Below are positions 42,518-51,704 of a stretch of DNA of 64,000 bases, piece by piece. The stretch lies in assembly GCA_026770025.1 (NCBI GenBank), contig JAMXDE010000007.1, forward strand, positions 1,240,001 through 1,304,000. The letters run 5' to 3'. A program made the position numbers and the translations under genes. The first letter of the stretch is position 1, and the number at the start of each line of letters is the position of its first letter. The stretch comes from Craspedostauros australis. Its lineage: Eukaryota > Bacillariophyta > Bacillariophyceae > Mastogloiales > Achnanthaceae. The notes under the pieces were generated by a model. That model was not told the DNA's origin and did not search any database. It saw only the letters and a program-made list of their open reading frames with translations.

Positions 42518-45500
42518 TCAGTTTGTGGTCGGCCCAAGAAGCACCTGTTGCGGGACGCGATTGTGGGGCATGCTCGATCGCGACGCGCGTGGTGACATCG
42601 GGTCGATGTATATGGAACGGCATTCCTGGAGGTACTCGGCCTTGGCCACGCATCCCCAATCCTTGTACAAATACAGAGCACGTTGGAAGAAGTTGCCAAT
42701 GTGCTGCTCCTTCTTTGAACGCAGAAAGTGCTCACCAGCCAACTCGCATCCCAAGGCCGCCGTCTGGACTTGGCCATGGTGCAAGGCGGTCTGGATCGCG
42801 AGGTTGTAAGCCCCCAGCACCTTGTAGGGGAGCTTGCCACCTTGGAGCGAGACCAGCTCTGCCTTGAGCAGCAGGCGCCGGTCTCGGCAGTTGCAACCTT
42901 GGATGGAGAGCATCTTCTTCAGGGCCTTGTACATCTTGCGCAGCTTCATCCGATATCCCGGCCGTCGTGTCTTGCGGTAGAGGCCAGATGCGATCAGACC
43001 AGACAGAAACGGTCTCCACATTTCGTTTTCGTAGCTCTTGTCGTGCGCTGATGCCTCCCAGTACTTCTTGATGAAGGCTTCTGCCAGCTCGTACTGGAAG
43101 AACATGAGCGCCATCTGCGTCTTGGCCCAGAACCGGAACGTGGCGCGTGTCTTGAGGTCAGATTCAGACATCTCGATGTCCGTTTCATCCGTCGACGTCT
43201 CCTCAAGGCTGTCTTGGTCAGTCGTTGACTTGATGGTGTCGTCATTGTTGCTGCCCTTGTTACTTCCTTCGCCCGTCGTGTCCTCGTTCTTGAAGCTCTC
43301 CCAATCCATCTCCTTGTACGAACTTGTGAGAAACCGGATCAGCCGGATGATCTCGGAGCCCATACCAATCACACCTTCCACACGGTACACAGCAGCTTGG
43401 TTGAGCATGGACTCGCCGTTGGTCAGGATCTGGCCCAGGTTGCAACTTGTGGTGTAGGCGTGTATCACACCAAGTTGCCAATTCAGAAAGCCAGTCTCGA
43501 AGTCACCATCCCCCATCGAAACTCGATATCCTTGCTGGTATGATGCGATGACGTCGACGGGATCCTTGTAAATTGAGTATACGTACAGGCTGCTCACGAG
43601 ATGAACCCAACCAGCGCGTACGTTGTTGCCAGGGATCTCATCCAGAATGCGGTGGGCCAGATTCGCGAATCGAACACCGCCTTCGTGATCCCCGGTTGTG
43701 GAGGTGATGAGCGCGTACGAAGCCAAGGCGCATCCACAATCTCCGTTGATCCCATTCTTCATGATCCACCGCATGAGCTTCCCAATGGAAGCCAGAAACT
43801 CTGCCACACGACCAGTCATCATGGCGCGCATCGAGAATTCCTGCAGCAACCGGTATGAATCCACAGTCTCCGCGTCAGTCACACGTGGCAGGCCCAAGAT
43901 CTCATCGTCTGTTACATTGCGGAAGAATGACTTGATCTTACCCATGTCTCGCAAGAAGTGGACCATGTAGAAACGGGCAGGGAACATACCCGCCTTCACC
44001 AATGGGGATCTCGCGGACTCGAACGCATCCACCAGCAGGTTCTCGCGTCCCAACGACGCGGACAGAGCCAGGTACGTCGGCAGCTTATCCGACAGACATC
44101 TCGCGTTCGACAAGATGAGCTGGACCATCTCACGTCCCAAAGACAGATTGCCCAGACCCAGCTCCACCTTCGATCGCGTCTCGAATAGACGCAGCGTCAG
44201 ATCGTAGTTATCCACCCACTGGCTTGCACGATCCAATGCCTGATTGGATTGGCCATCGAAGTGGGTCAGCTTGCACCAGGCGCGATGTGCATTCTGCAAA
44301 TAGATGGAAGCGGCTGACAGAGCGGCCTTGCTCAACGCCAACTCGCCGATCTCAGTGTTGAGAGTGGTGATGTAGAGATGGTCCTTGCTCGGTGCGCTGT
44401 TGATGTGATCCGCAGCCACGAACAGCAGAGCCTCGTCTTCCAGGATGGTTCTTTCGATATCATCTGTGTTGTCGGTCTCCGTTTGGAACTCTCGGAGCTC
44501 CTCGTTGGCTTCACACTGCTTCCACACCTCGATGATCCGCTTGCCGATCCTTCCTCTCATTCGATTGCGTTCCTCGCCGTATTCTATCAGCTCGTATGCC
44601 GCTTGCTGGATCCGATCGTGAACAAAGGCATACCGGAGCTCCGACGATACCGATGGCTTGAGCACCTTCTCCTTCACACCCCCGTCCAGGATCTGCTGCA
44701 GCTGAGAGATGCTGAGCGACTCCATAGCGCTGGCGCTGCCGTTGGCAGTGGCACTACCATTGGTGGTCCCATTGCACGATGCTGGACCGTGCTCGATATG
44801 ACCATCATCATGACCTTCCAGAACGTTGCCGTGCAGGATGGCGAGCAGCGTGTAGATATGAAACTCGGAACGTTGGAGGTAGGATGCCACCGTCAGCACA
44901 CAGCGCAACATGGAGCATGACAGCTGCTGCAGCTTGAGGGTCATCATCTGGACGACGGAGTCGGCGATCATCGGCAACGGATCTCCATCTTCCGCTTTGA
45001 CGTGACTGAAGTTCCACTCCCACTGGAAGAAGATGCGTGAGTAGACCAGACAGTTGTGCCTCTCGAGCTGTTCCAATGCTTGCATCATGAAGAGCCAGTT
45101 GCCGTGTGTTTTGGAATAGAGCGGCTCCGACAGTTCATCGATATCATTGCGACCAAGGAGCTCCGACAGCCACATCTGGAAGTGTTTGTATGGCAGTGCG
45201 CAGAGTGATATCGACGTACAACGTTTGCGCTGTCTCCTGGAAATGTGTCTGATCCGTTTGAGGAACCTGGACAGAGGGTGGTCAGCTGCGTAGCCATGGT
45301 GGGTGGTGTTGCTATCGATGTCGGTGTTGAGCCTGGTTTGGCCGCTTCTCTGTCTATCTGTGTCACTGTTGTCATTGCGTCGCCTTGGAGCACTACCTGT
45401 GTGCCTACGCACATGCGTACTAGTGAGTGATGATTGCTCCTGGTTGGACTGGCTGTCCTGGCTGTATTGTGCATCCTCGTGTATCGTGTCTGGTGTACCC

Positions 45501-47320
45501 CAATTCTTCTGCGATTGCCGTTGCTGTTGCTGCTCTTCATGATCGCGGATTGTGGCCACGATGAAGCAGTGCTTCAAGTCCGCATCCTTGATGATGAGTG
45601 AGATCAAGTCGAGACAAGCCTCCGAGCACCATTGCAAGTCTTCCAGCAGCAGGATGAGAGGTCGTTCCTCCGTGCATATGGTGCGAAGGAACTGCACGAA
45701 GTTGTATTGGTACTGATTGGAGATGGCGACCGATGAGGAGTTGGAGCTGACCTTGTTGGTGCCGTCACTATGTTCAGATTGATCGTGATCGCTTGGAATG
45801 GACACAAGTGCTTTGGGATGCCGCTTGTCTCTCTTGTATCTAGGCGCCTTGGTGGACGATCTTGGCTCATCGACGTTCGTTGTTTCTGGTTCGTGCGAGA
45901 GTGATTCGGCGGCCGTGGAACCATGATCATCCGACTCGCCAGCAGGAGAATCAGGAATGTCGTCCCAAAGGAAGATGGATAGTGAGGGGATGGCATGACA
46001 AAGACCAACCATCGCGGATGCATTGACCTTGGTCTTTGGGGACAGCAGTGGTGCCGCTCCCAAATCACGCGGAACTGGACCACCCGTTTGCCGCTGCGTC
46101 TGTCGCTGACGTTGTCTCTGTCTCTGTCGCTGGGTTGATGCTTGATCGCTGAATGTCGTCTGAATGGCAAACCTGGCCTGGTTCAGATCGTACGTGGATC
46201 CATCGAGACTGTTGATCTGATCGTCATCCAGATGATGCTGCTGTCGGTGAATCTGTGCCACGAGATGATCCATCGCTTGGATGATCCCGGAGAACATGGA
46301 GGTCGCGGTGGATGCGGCATCGTATTGCTCATCGAACTTTCCACGAGCGACGAAGGGCATGCTGGCGTCATCCGCACCTCTGCTGTCTTGTTGTATGAAG
46401 TCGACAAACTCTTGGGCGAGTCTCGATTTGCCTGTCCCACTCGTTCCGCTCACGAACACAATCGGCAGCTGGGATGTGTATTTCGATACGCGCTCCTCCG
46501 CGAAGTCCGATTGACATGATTTCCACCGCCGAAATGCGGCCTTCAGGTCTTCCATTTCTGTCTGGCGTTCAAAGAAGGGTGCCTGTTCGATCATGCTTGA
46601 TATGTTCTGCGGCAGTTCGGACATGTTCTTTTCCATCTCCGAGTATCCATCGTCGTAGAATTCACGGCCGGACGAGAAGGTGTCGGATATGGTGTGTTTC
46701 GGACCGTACTCGGATGTTCTGGTAGCAGAGTCCACTGTGGCGCCTTGGGTATTGTCAATGTGGAACGGCGGACTTTGGATCGCGGCCGGACCCATGGCCG
46801 TCGCCGTACCAGTCGCAGATACGGTAGTGGCGATGGGGCTGCGAGAGATTGCGTTCATGGACATGTTGTCGGGACGACGAGCCTTGGGTAACGGCGAGCG
46901 CGATGGACTTTGGATGGGTGATCGACGCAGTGGTCCGGAATTCTGCATAAGTGGAGACGAGAACAGTGCAGGCGGAGGTGGCTTCACCACCGGCAAATGG
47001 GTGTAGCGTGCATTCTGGTAGCCTTGCAGAGGACCAGACTGGTGGTTGACCTGCATGCGACGGCCATCATCCACCCTACCACCACCACCTTGATTGTTCT
47101 GTTGCGCCATGTTTGGCATTGGCGTTCCCACTTGCATGGGCGACAAGTGCGATTGAGGCAATTGCATCACCTGCTGCAGCGGCGGCACCTCGTCCTGATC
47201 GACGTAGCCTGGCCCCATGTCTGTAGGAGGAGTAGGAGTGCTCGTGGTGGTGATCAATGATCCTTCCGTCTCCAAGTTCTTGCTGGTGGTGTTGGTGGTG
47301 GTGGTGCTGCTGGAAAACAT
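42518..47320 (-). CDS. STAND-type AAA ATPase with helical-repeat C-terminus, 1600 aa
   Basis: Single exon; the ATG at 47320 follows an A-rich context. Residues 1-240 are Pro/Ser/Thr/Gln-rich and disordered. The ATPase starts with PFFERQTEMEDLKAAF. It has a Walker A motif SGTSGTGKSRL (about 291-301), an insertion with Gln/Arg repeats (395-412) and acidic stretches, and a Walker B LILLLEDLQW (about 555-564). FVHDRIQQAAYELIEYGEE is a block typical of ATPases fused to kinases, cyclases or histidine kinases in signalling proteins. The remaining ~650 residues are helical with TPR-like pairs. The usual N-terminal Ser/Thr kinase and C-terminal GAF or histidine kinase are absent, so this is a stand-alone ATPase/scaffold; signalling function is inferred. 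Confidence 0.8.
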   Translation of the reverse strand: MFSSSTTTTNTTSKNLETEGSLITTTSTPTPPTDMGPGYVDQDEVPPLQQVMQLPQSHLSPMQVGTPMPNMAQQNNQGGGGRVDDGRRMQVNHQSGPLQGYQNARYTHLPVVKPPPPALFSSPLMQNSGPLRRSPIQSPSRSPLPKARRPDNMSMNAISRSPIATTVSATGTATAMGPAAIQSPPFHIDNTQGATVDSATRTSEYGPKHTISDTFSSGREFYDDGYSEMEKNMSELPQNISSMIEQAPFFERQTEMEDLKAAFRRWKSCQSDFAEERVSKYTSQLPIVFVSGTSGTGKSRLAQEFVDFIQQDSRGADDASMPFVARGKFDEQYDAASTATSMFSGIIQAMDHLVAQIHRQQHHLDDDQINSLDGSTYDLNQARFAIQTTFSDQASTQRQRQRQRQRQTQRQTGGPVPRDLGAAPLLSPKTKVNASAMVGLCHAIPSLSIFLWDDIPDSPAGESDDHGSTAAESLSHEPETTNVDEPRSSTKAPRYKRDKRHPKALVSIPSDHDQSEHSDGTNKVSSNSSSVAISNQYQYNFVQFLRTICTEERPLILLLEDLQWCSEACLDLISLIIKDADLKHCFIVATIRDHEEQQQQRQSQKNWGTPDTIHEDAQYSQDSQSNQEQSSLTSTHVRRHTGSAPRRRNDNSDTDRQRSGQTRLNTDIDSNTTHHGYAADHPLSRFLKRIRHISRRQRKRCTSISLCALPYKHFQMWLSELLGRNDIDELSEPLYSKTHGNWLFMMQALEQLERHNCLVYSRIFFQWEWNFSHVKAEDGDPLPMIADSVVQMMTLKLQQLSCSMLRCVLTVASYLQRSEFHIYTLLAILHGNVLEGHDDGHIEHGPASCNGTTNGSATANGSASAMESLSISQLQQILDGGVKEKVLKPSVSSELRYAFVHDRIQQAAYELIEYGEERNRMRGRIGKRIIEVWKQCEANEELREFQTETDNTDDIERTILEDEALLFVAADHINSAPSKDHLYITTLNTEIGELALSKAALSAASIYLQNAHRAWCKLTHFDGQSNQALDRASQWVDNYDLTLRLFETRSKVELGLGNLSLGREMVQLILSNARCLSDKLPTYLALSASLGRENLLVDAFESARSPLVKAGMFPARFYMVHFLRDMGKIKSFFRNVTDDEILGLPRVTDAETVDSYRLLQEFSMRAMMTGRVAEFLASIGKLMRWIMKNGINGDCGCALASYALITSTTGDHEGGVRFANLAHRILDEIPGNNVRAGWVHLVSSLYVYSIYKDPVDVIASYQQGYRVSMGDGDFETGFLNWQLGVIHAYTTSCNLGQILTNGESMLNQAAVYRVEGVIGMGSEIIRLIRFLTSSYKEMDWESFKNEDTTGEGSNKGSNNDDTIKSTTDQDSLEETSTDETDIEMSESDLKTRATFRFWAKTQMALMFFQYELAEAFIKKYWEASAHDKSYENEMWRPFLSGLIASGLYRKTRRPGYRMKLRKMYKALKKMLSIQGCNCRDRRLLLKAELVSLQGGKLPYKVLGAYNLAIQTALHHGQVQTAALGCELAGEHFLRSKKEQHIGNFFQRALYLYKDWGCVAKAEYLQECRSIYIDPMSPRASRSSMPHNRVPQQVLLGPTTN

Positions 47321-48708
47321 ATGCGGAGGTCGTCGATCTGTTGATGCTTGAAGACATTATTGTGTCCATCATGTGTTGTTTGTCGACATCTGTCTTGCGG
47401 AGGAGGCCTATCGAGTGATGGGTTGCGCGTTGGCTCGATGGCTCAATGCAGAGGTGTCTTGGCTTGCTTTGCGTTGGTTTGGTTGTGTATTCGTACTCGT
47501 GCGAGCTAATATTATATAATACGTACGAGTATGACACATCCATGCAATCTTCTGCTGCATGAGGTGATAGCCACCCACGATCAGGTTGATCGACAATGAT
47601 CACTTGGCCTCGGGGCCTGAGCGTGATGTTTCTGAGGGAGAATTCTGTTGCTGTTGTTTGCTTTGTCGCTTTTTGTGTTGAATCTCTCTGTGTGTCGAAT
47701 TGGCGAAAATTGGTGCGAATTGATGCAGCGGAGGCAGTCACGTTTGGCCTGTTCAAGAGGACGACAGAAGCAGCATGGTCGAACCGAAGGCTGCGTTAAA
47801 TACGTGAAGCCAACAACGTGTCGCACTGTTCCAATCGACAATTGTGACACCAACTGATGATCCATTCACAATTGCCCGTGTCTCATGAGAACCGATTGTG
47901 GAAGAACGACTTCGAATCGAGAAAGACGCCTCTCCCTCCGCAAAACGCTCTGTGCAGAACTTCTCAAAAGGACTAGAAACCACGACTAGGAAAGCCCACG
48001 TTCGTGGAGACCAGTCTTTGGCAGCCTGCACAGAGAGAGGCTTTTCGTCCCAATAGCACACTCCCCCTCTGTGCTGATTGACATCAATCAGATCTTGTCG
48101 TTGTTGCAGCAAGTTATTACACACGTGAAACCCAATTAGGGAGATATCGAGTTGAATTTCATCTAAAGAACAGACTACTTTCCACTTAGTGCATCCCGTG
48201 TCGCACCATGAAATTGTTTTTGGCGTGTCAATTTTGGCGCGAAACCTTTCACCTACAAATACGAAAACCCCTATTTTCCCTCCTTCTCCCACTCTCACTC
48301 ACGAATCACTGCTGATTCAAAACTCACTTGAATCATCGAGATCGAAACACTCCGGGAACTATGCTCCTCTGAAATATCATGTCGCACCTAACTCTGATTC
48401 CATTGTCAGCCATGTCAACTGCCAACGTAACCCGACAACAACAAGGAGATCCTCTCTGCTTCAACAAGAGCAGGGAATCTAACACCAATTCCCATCGCCT
48501 GACAACCTGTGTTCTCAAAAACACACCCTCAACCAAGATGTCAAGCCTTTGTACTCAAGCATAGAATGACTACTACAGATAGCAGATAGCAGATAGCAGA
48601 GAGAGAGAGAGAGGAAGAGATCATCCGTTCTCAGCACTGAACCTCTTATGATCAGTGCAAAGCCACACTATCCAACTGAGCATCGTTTCTTCATCCTACA
48701 TCTCAACT
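47321..48708. other. Upstream region of the ATPase gene; no convincing gene
   Basis: The first ~400 bp are CA/GT-rich leader-type sequence. A 181-codon minus-strand frame (47753-48298) reads partly like protein (ISWCDTGCTKWKVVCSLDE, VCYWDEKPLSVQAAKDW), but has no family match. An AGATAGC/GAGA microsatellite lies at 48575-48620. Part of this stretch may belong to the 5' LTR of the truncated plus-strand retroelement; no second copy is available to prove it. Confidence 0.4.
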
Positions 48709-48791
48709 TGATCAACTCACAATGCAACCTATTCAAATAACCAATAGCACAGCTCAAGATCAGCACAACAACACTAATATACTTCATTGTC
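48709..48791 (+). repeat. Leader segment shared (inverted) with 50800-50885
   Basis: About 83 bp matching the reverse complement of 50803-50884 closely (roughly nine in ten positions), beginning TGATCAACTCACAATGC. Lying upstream of a gag gene, it is probably LTR or leader of that retroelement family. Confidence 0.75.
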
Positions 48792-48981
48792 ATTCACTAC
48801 TAATCCCCAGATGGTCGCCCCAAGTTGTCTTCATCATCAGATTCCTCAAATCTGGCAGTCAACTAGGCCATCCTTTCCAGATTGTGTCACAACAGCACAC
48901 GAAAATCCAACTGGTAGCTGCAAGTGGTTACACCAATGTTCACCAACTCTTCTGAGCAACTTCCTCTGCCAACTGCTTGTA

Positions 48982-49182
48982 TGGTCTCATTGAGACCAAG
49001 CCCCAAGGCTATGCTTGCAAACCGAGCAACCTGCAAGGACCCTCAGGTCCAAGGTGGACACTAAGCTCCACAGCTCACAAACCAAGCAACACAAGAGGAC
49101 CCTCAGGTCCCAACGCATGCGTCTGATCAAAACATCAGACCACACGGCTCGAAAACCGAGCATCTCGAGAGGACAAAAGTCC
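48982..49182 (+). promoter_or_regulatory. Array of stem-loops in retroelement leader
   Basis: Seven short hairpins follow one another upstream of gag: 48982-48998 (7-bp stem, TGGTCTC/GAGACCA), 49037-49050 (GGACC/GGTCC), 49054-49071 (GTGGA/TCCAC), 49097-49110 (GGACC/GGTCC), 49121-49140 (GTCTGAT/ATCAGAC), 49147-49161 (GCTCG/CGAGC) and 49171-49182 (GGAC/GTCC). They lie 220-420 bp before the gag ATG, where packaging or dimerisation signals are found in retroelements. Function is inferred. Confidence 0.55.
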
Positions 49183-49401
49183 CAACTTGCGATAACCGAC
49201 CAAACAATTGGATCGCAGTAGCCTCTGCTCAAGCAAGCTTCAATTGCGCCTGAAAACCAAGCGCTTGCCTTCTCCAAAGCCAGCATCGTACTTCAGTGCA
49301 CACCTTCAAAACGAAGTGAAGTCGAAGCGAGAGCAGTAGAACGCAAACAGATCGATCCCTTCGAAGTCAGAAGACCTCTCAAGGAGCCAAAACCGCCCAC
49401 C

Positions 49402-50006
49402 ATGGCGGAAGAGGAACCCATCCCTACGATGGAAGAGCTACAAGCGCAGCTCGAGACCATTCGGACTGAAAACCGTCGCCTCCAAGAGGCAACGTTGACA
49501 GCCGAAGCCAGCGCTCAAGCAGCGAACATGGCAGCAGCCGCCTCCCAAGCCGCAGCTGACGCTATTACGAGCCCCACGCCCAAAGGAGGTAAGAGCTCGG
49601 ACAGCGACAGCGACGATGACGACGACGACCTTGCCGGCAAGCCAGTGGTCCCCATCATGGGAGGACTTAACAAGCAAGGCCGCAACTGGGTACCCTGGAC
49701 AGCAGGCGAACCAAATGTGGAATGGAGCGGTCTCCAGGATGAGTCCCAAACCATGTGGACCAACTCCCAACAGCAGAGAATCCTCCACAACGGAGCTGAC
49801 TCTGCGAACCAATCCAAGCGCGAACAAGGATTGGCCAACAAGTTCAAGAAAGGTGGTAACATCCAGCAATTCATCCGCTTGGTTCGAAACCACATGGCCA
49901 AGACAGGACTCTTGACAATGGCGTATATCGCTGATGACACCACGACTTCTAAGATGACGTGTGTCCTCAACTCACCCGCCTCCTTCACTCTCGAAGATGC
50001 AATGAA
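49402..50006 (+). pseudogene. Truncated copia-type gag
   Basis: The ATG at 49402 has a good context (CCACCATGG). The frame encodes a coiled-coil N-terminus (MEELQAQLETIRTENRRLQ), an Ala-rich stretch and an acidic Asp run. A gag-like core follows (LANKFKKGGNIQQFIRLVRNHMAKTGLL, then MTCVLNSPASFTLEDAMN). It is cut at 50006 by LTR copy C; the next few codons to 50031 are LTR sequence. The rest of the polyprotein is not found in the window. The element is therefore older than the LTR family inserted into it. The family is not that of either complete polyprotein below, as the gag sequences differ. Confidence 0.65.
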
Positions 50007-50799
50007 TGTTGGCAAGTTCCACTCACGGTAACCTACGATTGTGGAAGATGGTGTTGGTTGATAGTCGTTCGTTTGCTATTTCATTACGTTGGCACTCTGA
50101 TCCTCTCGGTGTCCGTTCGTTCTCTTGCCCGATGCTCTCGGTGCTTCAATCTGTTTCGTAGATTCGGTCTCCGACTATGAGTCGGTATGCGAGATGCTCT
50201 CTCGCTCCTCTCTGTATTCTCTCTCTCTCAACATCGTGTGCTCGTGCTACACGATACTCCGTGTTCGATGCGTACTCCGCATTTGACACTCCGTTCATTC
50301 AGTACTGGCTCCTACTCCATGAGTACTTACCATTTGAAGTTCACCTTCTGTATCCATGATCTTGATGCCTTTCGGTCATTGGATCTTCGCCTCCTGCTCT
50401 GACTTGGAGACAGATGTCGACGTGGTGACATGATGACATCCTGTCGACGTCAGTAGGCGTCCTTCTGCTCTCCAGATGTCACATTCCATTGGTGATGGAG
50501 TGGTCTGTCAGATGATATTGTCATCTGAGGTTTAGTTGGGAAGTACCTCGAGATTCTCTTGGTACCATTGATGGATGGACGGACGATGTTCTAACTCTCT
50601 CAGAAATCGTCGATTGCAAATTTCCTCCAGATATTCTGCTCATTTTCGTGTGTTCCATTTCCACTGTAATTCTGATGAATCACAGTATACTATCGACACG
50701 AATGTAGTTATACCGTCCAAGTGCGTATGAGAGAATAACAGGTGAACGATGCACATATACTCGTACATCTCGACATATACTCACATGTACATCTCGACA
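50007..50799 (+). mobile_element. LTR copy C, inserted in the truncated gag
   Basis: 793 bp, TGTTGGCAAGTTCC to TCTCGACA, in the same orientation as copy D 86 bp downstream. The flanks differ (ATGAA left, GACAA right), so no target duplication is visible, which suggests a recombination product rather than a simple insertion. Confidence 0.85.
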
Positions 50800-50885
50800 G
50801 ACAATGAGTAGATTTGTGTTGTTGTGCTGATCTTGAGTTGTGCTATTGGTTATTTTGAATAGTCTGCATTGTGAGTTGATCAGAT
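50800..50885 (-). repeat. Inverted leader segment between two LTR copies
   Basis: These 86 bp are, on the minus strand, a diverged copy of 48709-48791. They show that copies C and D are separated by a piece of another member of the older retroelement family, in opposite orientation. Confidence 0.75.
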
Positions 50886-51684
50886 TGTTGGCAAGTTCCG
50901 CGCACGGTAACCTACGATCGTGGAAGATGGTGTTGGTTGATAGTCGTTCGTTTGCTATTTCATTACTTGGCTACTCCGATGCTCTCGGTGTACGCCCGTT
51001 CTCTTGCCCGATGCTCTCGGCGCTTCAATCTGTTTCGTAGATTCAGTTTCCGACTATGAGTCGGTACGCGAGATGCTCTCTCGCTCTTCTCTGTATTCTC
51101 TCTCTCTCTCTCTCAACATCATGTACTCGTCGCACACGATACTCCGTGTTCAATACGTACTTCGTATTCGACACTCCGTTCATTCAGTACTGGCTCCTAC
51201 TCCATGAGTGCTCGCCATTTGAAGTTCACCTTTCGTATCCATGATGCTGATGCCCTTCGGTCATCGGATCTTCGCCTCCTGCTCTGACTTGGAGACAGAT
51301 GTCGACGTGGTGACATGATGACATCCTGTCGACGTCAGTAGGCGTCCTTCTGCTCTCCAGATGTCACGTTCCATTGGTGATGCAGCAGCCTGTCAGATGA
51401 TATCGTCATCTGAGGTTTAGTTGGGAAGTACCTCGAGATTCTCTTGGTACCATTGATGGATGGACGGACGATCTTCCAATTCTCTCAGAAATCGTCATTT
51501 GCAAATTTCCTCCAGAAATCTTGCCCCTTTTCGTGTGTTCCATTTCCCCTGTAATTCTGACGAATCACAGTATACTATCGACACGAATGTAGTTATACCG
51601 TCCAAGTGTGTATGAGAGAATAGCGGGCGAACGATGCACATATACTCGTACATCTCGACATATACTCACATGTACATCTCGACA
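50886..51684 (-). mobile_element. 3' LTR of the minus-strand copia element (copy D)
   Basis: 799 bp ending, on the plus strand, at CATCTCGACA. On the coding (minus) strand the LTR starts TGTCGAGATG directly after a purine tract (AGGAAGGG), which itself follows the polyprotein stop by about 10 bp. This is the usual end of a copia element and is the reason for assigning copies A-D to this family. Confidence 0.8.
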
Positions 51685-51692
51685 CCCTTCCT
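51685..51692 (-). promoter_or_regulatory. Polypurine tract
   Basis: AGGAAGGG on the minus strand, immediately before the LTR, fits the primer site for plus-strand DNA synthesis. Confidence 0.7.
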
Positions 51693-51704
51693 ATGTGCAT
51701 TCGG

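Noticed and set aside
47753..48298. 181-codon minus-strand frame
   Set aside because: Parts look protein-like, but there is no recognisable domain and no support for a gene; mentioned only in the spacer entry.
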